A DNA stretch of 7,859 nucleotides, taken from NCBI GenBank assembly GCA_007117255.1, contig SKGU01000115.1:1-7859 (forward strand), given 5' to 3'. Both the position numbers and the translations under genes were made by a program. Every line of letters begins with the position of its first letter. Positions within the stretch are counted from its first letter, which is position 1. The notes below the pieces were generated by a model, which searched no databases, was not told the DNA's origin, and saw only the letters and a program-made list of their open reading frames with translations. Below are positions 1-4,971 of the stretch, piece by piece. Source of the stretch: Natronohydrobacter sp. (lineage in GTDB: Bacteria; Pseudomonadota; Alphaproteobacteria; Rhodobacterales; Rhodobacteraceae).

Positions 1-721
1 AAACCGGAATTGCCAGATTGTTGACGATATGCAGCATCGCCACTGTGATGATGAAGGCCATGTAGAACCAGTTGGCCACATAGATATGCGGCTCGCGGCG
101 CTTGATGATCGTGCCCATGAAAACCAGCAGGAACGCCACCCAGACGATGGTCAGCCACAGATCGGTCAGCCATTCGGGTTCTGCATATTCATTGCCTTGG
201 GTAGACCCCAGCACATAGCCGGTCGCGGCCATGACGATGAAGATCTGATACCCCCAGAACACGAACCAGGCGAGGCCACCGCCCCACAGGCGCGCGGCCG
301 AAGTGCGCTGCACAACGTAGAACGCAGACGCGATCAGCGCGTTACCGCCAAACGCAAAAATCACCGCCGAGGTGTGCAAGGGACGCAGACGCCCGAAATT
401 CAGATAGCCTTGTGCCCACTCGAAATTCAGCTCTGGCCAAGCCAACTGAAAAGCGATGACAACCCCCACAAGAAAGCCCACAACGCCCCAGAAGGCAGTC
501 GCGATTACGCCGAAGCGCACCGGCCCATCCATGTATTCATTGGGGTTGGCAACCGGAACAGGCTCTCCGACCCGGCGAATGACCCATACAAAGGTGATGG
601 CCGCAGCCAGAATGATCACCAACATATGGACCAGATATGGCAAATCGCGCGCCATGCTGGCAGCGATTGCGGCAACCACCACAATCAACCCCAGAACCGC
701 GAGCTTGATGTAATCCCACAT
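1..721 (-). CDS. ccoN: cbb3-type cytochrome c oxidase subunit I, N-terminal part (cut by window edge)
   Basis: This is the catalytic heme-copper subunit of the high-affinity cbb3 oxidase, an inner-membrane enzyme that reduces O2 to water at low oxygen. Reading the minus strand from 721 gives 240 uninterrupted codons starting MWDYIKLAVLG; the rest lies beyond position 1. The first 50 residues form two hydrophobic segments, the N-terminal extension typical of alphaproteobacterial CcoN. The block GRLRPLHTSAVIFAFGG (about residues 110-126) is the family signature, and its H116 matches the low-spin heme b ligand of characterised CcoN. More membrane helices follow (about 151-171, 187-206, 217-234). 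The start is supported by AAGGGA at 735-730, 8 nt upstream. ccoO, ccoQ and ccoP would be expected further left but are not visible. An FNR-type box lies about 100 bp upstream. The long plus-strand ORF opposite (29-742) is a shadow. Identification is confident from the signature and the length of matching sequence. Confidence 0.96.
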   Translation of the reverse strand, partial: MWDYIKLAVLGLIVVVAAIAASMARDLPYLVHMLVIILAAAITFVWVIRRVGEPVPVANPNEYMDGPVRFGVIATAFWGVVGFLVGVVIAFQLAWPELNFEWAQGYLNFGRLRPLHTSAVIFAFGGNALIASAFYVVQRTSAARLWGGGLAWFVFWGYQIFIVMAATGYVLGSTQGNEYAEPEWLTDLWLTIVWVAFLLVFMGTIIKRREPHIYVANWFYMAFIITVAMLHIVNNLAIPV

Positions 722-754
722 AGTCTGCGTCCCTTTTTATAGCACCTGCGAATG

Positions 755-760
755 ATTATA
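755..760 (-). promoter_or_regulatory. Possible -10 element for ccoN
   Basis: Read on the minus strand this is TATAAT, a perfect match to the sigma-70 -10 consensus, 34 bp from the ccoN start codon. It would place the transcript start near 748, giving a leader of about 27 nt. The FNR box centre would then be near -76, compatible with a class I activation position. The -35 region is not convincing. The alternative is a class II arrangement with the start near 783, where I see no good -10. The element is a prediction from sequence only. Confidence 0.35.
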
Positions 761-817
761 TTTGCCGCAGATACAGTATTGCATATGGCCTTTTGTCACG
801 CGGCGCGGGGCAATACT

Positions 818-831
818 TTGATTCAGGTCAA
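818..831. promoter_or_regulatory. FNR/FnrL-type box in the ccoN-usp divergent spacer
   Basis: The sequence TTGAT-TCAG-GTCAA matches the FNR consensus TTGAT-N4-ATCAA at nine of ten defined positions with the correct 14-bp spacing. Its centre (824.5) is about 103 bp from the ccoN start and about 99 bp from the usp start, so it could serve either promoter or both. Anaerobic activation of cco genes by FNR-type regulators is established in Rhodobacter and relatives, and an fnrL gene is present in this window at 2289-3041. Control of usp by this box is an inference. Confidence 0.85.
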
Positions 832-849
832 GTCCTGCGCATTGTGCGG

Positions 850-863
850 TTGCGCCAGATCAA
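850..863. promoter_or_regulatory. Degenerate second FNR-like site
   Basis: TTGCG-CCAG-ATCAA has one perfect half-site (ATCAA) and one half with two mismatches, at the correct 14-bp spacing. Its centre is 32 bp from the centre of the better box at 818-831, about three helical turns. It might be a weak cooperative site, but such degenerate matches arise easily by chance. Confidence 0.25.
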
Positions 864-873
864 CGCGGGCTGG

Positions 874-887
874 TGTCAACAGTGACA
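874..887. repeat. Perfect dyad TGTCA-N4-TGACA upstream of usp
   Basis: Two perfect 5-bp arms surround ACAG, giving a 14-bp operator-sized palindrome between the FNR box and the usp ribosome binding site. The arm spacing resembles CRP/FNR-family sites but the arm sequence differs from TTGAT. An octamer match, GTGACAAA, overlaps it at 882-889 and recurs on the minus strand at 799-792 facing ccoN. It could be a repressor or second-activator site; no protein can be assigned from sequence. Confidence 0.4.
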
Positions 888-909
888 AACTGACCCGACA
901 TGACCGAAA

Positions 910-915
910 AAGGAG
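910..915 (+). promoter_or_regulatory. Shine-Dalgarno that fixes the usp start
   Basis: AAGGAG lies 8 nt before ATG 924. An in-frame ATG at 900 lies upstream of this site and has no ribosome binding site of its own, so 924 is preferred. Confidence 0.8.
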
Positions 916-923
916 CCCCTCCA

Positions 924-1763
924 ATGGCCTATAAATCCATCTGCACATTCCTTGCTTCGGACAGGGATATGGAGGCGCTCCTCGCCTCTGCCACCACCCT
1001 TGCCAAACGGTTCGGGGCGCATCTGGAAATCTGCTGTCTGGGGATCGATTCGACACAAAGTGTGGGGTTCTACGCTGGCGCGCCGGCGGTGATTTATCAA
1101 GAAGCGCTTGATACGGCGAAGGCCGCTGCCGAAGATCTGGCTAACGCCGTCAGATCCAGCCTGCGCAATGCCGATCTGCGCTGGAGCGTGGACAGCGCTG
1201 TTCTGACGCTGGGCGGTGTGTCGTCCTTCGTTGGCCTGAAAGCCCGGTTTTCCGATCTTGTCATCCTGCCCCTGCCTTATGGCGAAGGGCGCAGCGTTCA
1301 AGATGAGATCATCACGGAGGCCGCCTTGTTCGACGGCGACGCGCCAGTCCTCATCCTGCCACAGCCGGGCGCAGAGCTGCCCGACTTCACCAGAATCATC
1401 ACGGCCTGGAACCAGAGCGACGAATCGTTGCATGCGATCCGTGCTGCGCTTCCCCTTCTGAAAGTGGCGGATCAGGTGAATGTACTGGTGGTCGACCCGC
1501 CGGCGCATGGTATCGAACGCTCGGACCCCGGCGGGCTGGTTACACAATGGCTGGTGCGGCACGGTGTGAATGTGGATATCTCGATCATTGCCAAGACCCT
1601 GCCGCAAATCAGCGACATGCTGAGCCGTCACGTCAAGGATCAGGATGCCGATCTACTTGTCATCGGGGCGTATAGCCATTCCCGGCTACGTCAGGCCATC
1701 CTTGGGGGCACAACCCGCAATCTGCTGGAGAAAGCGGATATTCCGGTTTTCATGGCACGCTAG
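924..1763 (+). CDS. Universal stress protein, tandem UspA domains
   Basis: The product is a 279-residue cytoplasmic protein with two Usp-type Rossmann-like domains, about residues 1-147 and 155-279. The second domain ends in GAYSHSRLRQAILGGTTRNLL (248-268), which corresponds to the nucleotide-binding loop G-x2-G-x9-G(S/T). The second glycine is replaced by Ser251 and the loop closes with GGTT, so ATP binding is plausible but not assured. The N-terminal half lacks a clear loop. Usp proteins commonly accompany oxygen- or redox-controlled genes, and this one lies between ccoN and fnrL as in Rhodobacter genomes. The FNR box at 818-831 is well placed to control it, suggesting induction under oxygen limitation; its precise role is unknown. 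Its stop codon overlaps the stop of the convergent gene at 1760-2197. Confidence 0.88.
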   Translation: MAYKSICTFLASDRDMEALLASATTLAKRFGAHLEICCLGIDSTQSVGFYAGAPAVIYQEALDTAKAAAEDLANAVRSSLRNADLRWSVDSAVLTLGGVSSFVGLKARFSDLVILPLPYGEGRSVQDEIITEAALFDGDAPVLILPQPGAELPDFTRIITAWNQSDESLHAIRAALPLLKVADQVNVLVVDPPAHGIERSDPGGLVTQWLVRHGVNVDISIIAKTLPQISDMLSRHVKDQDADLLVIGAYSHSRLRQAILGGTTRNLLEKADIPVFMAR

Positions 1764-2197
1764 ATCCAGAGCCCACGGCGCAACATTTCGTGCTCGATCA
1801 GCGCCAGAGCATCGGCCAGATAGGGTCGCATGAACTCTGGCGCCGCCTCAAGATCTGAACGCGTCGTGGCAGCATAAAGCAACAGATCCGCGTTCGAGAA
1901 CTTTTGCAGGTCGGTCAGAAAGCTGTTGCGCTGTTCATCATTCATCGCCAGCAAATCAATGATCACCCCATCGCCCCCGAATGGCAGTATCGTCAAGGGG
2001 TCGGGTTGCGCCAGTACAGACCTGAATATCACCGTCTCAGAAACCACATATACGGCAGAGCACAGCACCAAAAAGCCAGCCAGAATCATCATGCTGAACG
2101 CCATACGCTTTCGACGCGGGGCAGCGGCCACAGGCGCAGGCTCGTTTGTCGGCGCTGCCGCGATCAAACCATCATAATCCCGATCCCAGTCGAACAT
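1760..2197 (-). CDS. Hypothetical single-pass membrane protein downstream of fnrL
   Basis: This encodes 145 residues that I do not recognise. The first 31 residues are acidic, then Ala/Pro-rich, and end in basic RRKR (28-31). One hydrophobic helix follows at about 33-53 (AFSMMILAGFLVLCSAVYVV). The positive-inside rule predicts a cytoplasmic N-terminus and a periplasmic domain of about 90 residues, with acidic helical stretches and one cysteine, C47, inside the helix. There are no heme, metal or catalytic motifs. A ribosome binding site (AAGGGA) precedes the ATG by about 8 nt. The gene lies 91 bp downstream of fnrL on the same strand and may be co-transcribed, with a stem-loop in the gap. That position suggests a link to low-oxygen physiology, but this is an inference only. 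The good ribosome binding site and the membrane topology argue that it is a real gene. Confidence 0.75.
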   Translation of the reverse strand: MFDWDRDYDGLIAAAPTNEPAPVAAAPRRKRMAFSMMILAGFLVLCSAVYVVSETVIFRSVLAQPDPLTILPFGGDGVIIDLLAMNDEQRNSFLTDLQKFSNADLLLYAATTRSDLEAAPEFMRPYLADALALIEHEMLRRGLWI

Positions 2198-2212
2198 GCG
2201 CTGTTTCCCTTG

Positions 2213-2255
2213 CCTGCCAGCAAACCTGCGCGGCAGGCGTCACTTCGCTGGCAGG
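2213..2255. repeat. Nested inverted repeat between fnrL and the membrane-protein gene
   Basis: CCTGCCAGC (2213-2221) pairs perfectly with GCTGGCAGG (2247-2255). Inside is a second hairpin, CCTGC-GCG-GCAGG (2225-2237). In the minus-strand transcript the 9-bp outer stem ends 15 nt before the start codon of the 145-residue protein and 5 nt before its AAGGGA. No U-run follows in the leftward direction, so it is not a standard intrinsic terminator. An mRNA-processing site, a leader structure limiting translation, or a REP-like element are all possible. Confidence 0.5.
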
Positions 2256-2288
2256 TTCGTGTGAAAACCCGGCAGGATTGAGGCAGGA

Positions 2289-3041
2289 TCAAATCAGAAA
2301 TCCGCCATCTGAGTCGTCGCCAGTCTCTTCGAGCAGGCGATCAAAGTCAGGAATAACGATCTGACGCTTGCCTTCGGTGACGATCAAACCTTCCTTGCGC
2401 AAAGCCGACATCTGCCGACTGACCGTTTCCAGTGTCAGGCCCAGATATTCCGACATCGCTTCGCGCGTCAGCGGCAGGTCAAACCGCAATTCCCCGTCTG
2501 ACGCGCGCAACTGCAACGAGGCGTCGCGCCGCGCGATGATACAGACAAGACTCGCAATCTTCTCACGCGCAGTCTTGCGCCCCAGAAGCAGCATCCATTC
2601 ACGCGCCGCATCCAATTCATCCAGCGTCATTTCCAGCAGCCGCTGACCAAGATGCGGTGTATTCAACATCATGTCTTCAAAAGGTTTCTTCCGAAAACAA
2701 CACATTACCAGATCAGTGGCCGCCGTCACATCATAAGCCGAGGTATCGCGCCCCGGACGGCCCACAAAATCTGACGGCAAAAGCAGCCCCACCATCTGCC
2801 TGCGCCCATCTTCCATGGTCTGGCTAAGCGTTGCGATACCCGTGACCACAGAGGCCACAAAATCCATCCGGTCCCCGGCCCAGACAACCGTCTGACCGGC
2901 TTCAAAACTACGATAATACTTGATCTGTTCAAGCCGGTCGAGCTCATCGGATTCGCAACGCGCGCAGACCGCACGATGGCGAATTGGGCAGTCGCCGCAA
3001 TCCTGCGAATGAACCTGTGTTCTGGAAGAAGTTCTTGTCAT
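2289..3041 (-). CDS. fnrL: FNR-family oxygen-sensing transcription regulator FnrL
   Basis: This is a 250-residue CRP/FNR-family regulator that binds DNA as a dimer when an oxygen-labile [4Fe-4S] cluster is intact, activating low-oxygen genes. The N-terminal cysteine motif CGDCPIRHRAVCARC supplies C15, C18, C26 and C29, and C114/C115 sit where FNR has its internal cluster cysteine. The cyclic-nucleotide-binding-like beta-roll spans about 35-130, the dimerisation helix about 133-155, and the winged helix-turn-helix about 188-235. The recognition helix carries E205-x2-S208-R209, the E-xx-SR motif that reads TTGAT. Length fits the family. ATG 3041 is the only start before an upstream in-frame stop that keeps the cysteines, yet no Shine-Dalgarno precedes it. 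A perfect FNR box ends 5 nt before this codon, so autoregulation, probably repression, is likely. Distinguishing FnrL from a paralogue such as FnrP rests on overall resemblance and the hemN/cco setting. Confidence 0.95.
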   Translation of the reverse strand: MTRTSSRTQVHSQDCGDCPIRHRAVCARCESDELDRLEQIKYYRSFEAGQTVVWAGDRMDFVASVVTGIATLSQTMEDGRRQMVGLLLPSDFVGRPGRDTSAYDVTAATDLVMCCFRKKPFEDMMLNTPHLGQRLLEMTLDELDAAREWMLLLGRKTAREKIASLVCIIARRDASLQLRASDGELRFDLPLTREAMSEYLGLTLETVSRQMSALRKEGLIVTEGKRQIVIPDFDRLLEETGDDSDGGFLI

Positions 3042-3046
3042 CGTTT

Positions 3047-3060
3047 TTGATCTGCATCAA
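3047..3060. promoter_or_regulatory. Perfect FNR/FnrL box between fnrL and hemN
   Basis: TTGAT-CTGC-ATCAA is a perfect match to the FNR consensus. It is the only complete box in the 54-bp divergent gap. Its centre (3053.5) is 42.5 bp before the hemN ATG, so a class II position (-41.5) puts the hemN transcript start at about 3095. Towards fnrL it ends 5 nt before the start codon and replaces any Shine-Dalgarno, a position from which bound FnrL would be expected to block rather than activate. Confidence 0.93.
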
Positions 3061-3079
3061 TGCGGTTGGGAGCCTGATG

Positions 3080-3085
3080 GATAAA
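3080..3085 (+). promoter_or_regulatory. Possible -10 element for hemN
   Basis: GATAAA is a four-of-six match to TATAAT, about 30 bp from the centre of the FNR box, as expected for an FNR class II promoter. It predicts transcription starting near 3092, only a few nucleotides before the ATG at 3096. Confidence 0.4.
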
Positions 3086-3095
3086 ACCTAATCCC

Positions 3096-4451
3096 ATGAC
3101 ACATATAAAGCAACTTTCAGAATTGGGTTTGTTTGATGCGCGTGTACCTCGGTACACGAGCTATCCAACAGCACCCCACTTCGCGGGTGGTCTGCCTGAC
3201 GGCACCTTTTCGACTTGGATTGAACAAATCCCGGCGGAAAGTGCAATCTCGCTTTACCTGCATGTGCCCTTCTGCCGCAGGCTGTGCTGGTTCTGCGCTT
3301 GCCGGACGCAAGGCACCAGCAGTGACGCGCCAGTACTGGCCTATGCCGAAACACTCAAGGCCGAATTGGAACTGTTCCGCGCAAAACTGCCTCGCGGTGT
3401 ACGTCTGTCGCGCTTGCATTGGGGCGGTGGCACACCAACGATGCTGCCTGCGCCAGTGATGCGCGAGATCGCAGCACTGGTCTTTGATATCGCGCCCCTG
3501 ACCGAAGATGGCGAATTCTCGGTGGAAATCGACCCCAACGAGATCGACGAAGCCCGCCTTGATGCGCTTGCAGAAGCTGGCATGAATCGCGCGTCCATCG
3601 GGGTGCAGGATTTCGATCCCGAAATTCAAGGCATCATCGGTCGCGATCAAAGTTTTGAGATCACCAAAACCACCGCAGACGCTTTGCGCGCCCGCGGGAT
3701 CCAAAGCCTGAATGCCGATATCCTTTATGGTCTACCCAATCAGTCACAGCGCCGGATCGCTGATTCGATCCAGAAGCTGCTGTCGCTGAACCCTGATCGC
3801 ATCGCACTTTACGGCTATGCGCATGTGCCTTGGATGGCCCGGCGCCAACAGATGATTCCCTCTGACACCCTGCCGCGCCCCGAAGAGCGGCTGGAATTGT
3901 TCGAGACCGCACGCCGCCTGTTGATCTGGGACGGCTATGACGAAATCGGCATCGACCATTTCGCGCGCCCGCATGACGGGCTGGCCAAGGCTGCGCGCGC
4001 CGGTCGGCTGCGGCGGAACTTCCAGGGTTACACCGACGATAGCGCACCTATTCTGGTGGGGTTGGGGGCCTCGTCCATCTCGCGTTTCCCGCAAGGGTTT
4101 GCGCAGAATGTATCGGGTACGGCGCAATGGAAAAAAGCCGTTGAGGCAGGCCAGTTCGCGACAGCACGCGGCCATGCCTTCACCCCCGCCGATCTATGGC
4201 GTGGCCGCGCGATCGAAGCACTGATGTGTGACTTCAGCCTGTCGATCTCTGAGTTGACCAACAGTTTCGGGGCCGACAAAGCCGAATTGCAAAGATTGAT
4301 CGACCGCGCCATTCTGCGCTTCGGGGCATTCGTGAAACCGACAGCTGACGGTCTGGAAATCACGACCGAAGGTCGCCCCTTGACCCGAATGATTGCAGCG
4401 ATTTTCGACGAGTATGCAATGGATAAAGCCGGTCACAGCTCTGCGGTGTGA
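3096..4451 (+). CDS. hemN: Oxygen-independent coproporphyrinogen III oxidase (radical SAM)
   Basis: This 451-residue cytoplasmic enzyme decarboxylates two propionates of coproporphyrinogen III to give protoporphyrinogen IX without oxygen, the anaerobic route to heme and, in phototrophs, bacteriochlorophyll. The radical-SAM signature is HVPFCRRLCWFCAC: C60, C64 and C67 bind the [4Fe-4S] cluster and C69 completes the CX3CX2CXC pattern typical of true HemN. Other family motifs are PRYTSYPTAPHF (18-29), GGGTPT (110-115), EIDPNEID (144-151), GVQDFDPEIQ (169-178) and DILYGLPNQ. The length equals that of E. coli HemN (about 457), which supports true HemN rather than the shorter HemW-like proteins. 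No Shine-Dalgarno lies at a useful distance (GGGAG at 3067-3071 is 24 nt away), and the predicted transcript start nearly coincides with the ATG. The gene diverges from fnrL and supplies heme under the conditions in which the cbb3 oxidase is made. Confidence 0.96.
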   Translation: MTHIKQLSELGLFDARVPRYTSYPTAPHFAGGLPDGTFSTWIEQIPAESAISLYLHVPFCRRLCWFCACRTQGTSSDAPVLAYAETLKAELELFRAKLPRGVRLSRLHWGGGTPTMLPAPVMREIAALVFDIAPLTEDGEFSVEIDPNEIDEARLDALAEAGMNRASIGVQDFDPEIQGIIGRDQSFEITKTTADALRARGIQSLNADILYGLPNQSQRRIADSIQKLLSLNPDRIALYGYAHVPWMARRQQMIPSDTLPRPEERLELFETARRLLIWDGYDEIGIDHFARPHDGLAKAARAGRLRRNFQGYTDDSAPILVGLGASSISRFPQGFAQNVSGTAQWKKAVEAGQFATARGHAFTPADLWRGRAIEALMCDFSLSISELTNSFGADKAELQRLIDRAILRFGAFVKPTADGLEITTEGRPLTRMIAAIFDEYAMDKAGHSSAV

Positions 4452-4455
4452 CCGG
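4429..4455 (-). terminator. Stem-loop overlapping the hemN stop, terminator for the leftward dsrE-like transcript
   Basis: CCGGTCACA (4429-4437) pairs perfectly with TGTGACCGG (4447-4455) around a 9-nt loop. Read leftward the stem is followed by CTTTATCC, a short U-rich tract suited to ending the transcript of the dsrE-like gene. The hemN stop TGA (4449-4451) lies within the right arm. The same stem forms in the rightward hemN mRNA, so it may also protect or help end that transcript. Confidence 0.65.
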
Positions 4456-4459
4456 GCTT

Positions 4460-4480
4460 AACGGCCCTCAAGGGCGTTTA
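4460..4480 (+). terminator. Probable intrinsic terminator of hemN
   Basis: AAC-G-GCCC, a TCAA loop and GGGC-GTT form a stem of about 7-9 bp with one bulged G, followed by a short TTTAT tract in the rightward direction. It overlaps the last codons and stop of the convergent dsrE-like gene. Together with the stem at 4429-4455 it forms a compact two-way termination zone. The U-tract is short, so efficiency is uncertain. Confidence 0.55.
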
Positions 4481-4905
4481 TAGGCATAACCCTGATACTG
4501 TAATTCCATCAGGCGCACAGCGCCCGATGGGACGACATCTGCTTCCTCAAGCAAAGGAATGTTCGTCTGCGCGCGTTGCTCCATCGCCTGAACGGTATTC
4601 AGACAGGTCGAAAAGCTCAGATTTTCATGCATCATCCCCATATCTGATATCCGCGCCGCGACCGGGGACGTATCCGCGCGCAGCATATGCAGACCAAGGC
4701 CGTAGGTGACAATCTCGACCACGACCTCCTGACCCAGATTCTCATAATGCTTGATGATATTGGCCGCGTTGTTCAGGGCCATATTCATGGTGGACACGTT
4801 TTCCTCATCCACATGGAGGGCCACTTTCGCGGCCTCCGCAAAAGCCACAAGCGGCAAAAGTGACATGATAGCGGCGGCAAAGCCCAGGCGCAGGCTGGCA
4901 ATCAT
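4468..4905 (-). CDS. Exported DsrE-family protein
   Basis: The product is 145 residues with an N-terminal signal peptide: a hydrophobic stretch, about residues 5-22, then an AFA/EA cleavage site near residue 23, predicting a periplasmic mature protein of about 122 residues. The mature part looks like the DsrE/DsrF-like fold: KVALHVDEEN (27-36), NMALNNAANIIKHYE (41-55), VEIVTYGLGLHMLRADTSP (63-81) and VVPSGAVRLMELQYQGYAY (124-142). The one cysteine, C101, in FSTCLNT occupies the place of the family's conserved cysteine. Cytoplasmic DsrE relatives relay sulfur; exported single-domain members have no firmly established function. ATG 4905 is preferred because GGGAGGGA (4918-4911) is optimally spaced; an adjacent in-frame TTG at 4908 is closer than usual. 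The gene follows the glycosyltransferase by 66 bp and converges on hemN, overlapping its terminator region. Confidence 0.82.
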   Translation of the reverse strand: MIASLRLGFAAAIMSLLPLVAFAEAAKVALHVDEENVSTMNMALNNAANIIKHYENLGQEVVVEIVTYGLGLHMLRADTSPVAARISDMGMMHENLSFSTCLNTVQAMEQRAQTNIPLLEEADVVPSGAVRLMELQYQGYAYKRP

Positions 4906-4971
4906 CAAGGTCCCTCCCAGAACGACAGAACAGACGCAGGCACGCGCCAGTTTAGCCGCGCAACGGTTTAT

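Noticed and set aside
29..742. Long plus-strand ORF (237 codons) opposite ccoN
   Set aside because: Composition rich in His, Gln, Arg and Pro without any fold-like pattern; the minus strand carries unmistakable CcoN sequence. It is a shadow of a high-GC gene.
900..923. Upstream ATG at 900 as the usp start
   Set aside because: It has no Shine-Dalgarno and would place AAGGAG inside the coding region; ATG 924 has that site at ideal spacing and gives a normal Usp N-terminus.
876..1631. Minus-strand ORF of 251 codons opposite usp
   Set aside because: The plus strand has a good ribosome binding site and recognisable Usp motifs; the reverse frame has low-complexity His/Arg/Gln-rich sequence with no family resemblance.
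2278..2292. TTGAG-N5-ATCAA near the fnrL stop as another FNR box
   Set aside because: The spacing is one base too long (15 bp rather than 14) and one half-site is imperfect; it overlaps the fnrL stop codon.
2920..2932. TTGATCTGTTCAA inside fnrL as an FNR box
   Set aside because: It is one base too short for an FNR palindrome and lies within coding sequence with no promoter to serve.
4906..4908. TTG at 4908 as the start of the dsrE-like gene
   Set aside because: The adjacent in-frame ATG at 4905 has better spacing from GGGAGGGA, and the difference is one residue.
4906..4971. Possible terminator or promoter between the glycosyltransferase and the dsrE-like gene
   Set aside because: Only weak self-complementary CGCG stretches are present, with no U-run and no convincing -10/-35 pair.
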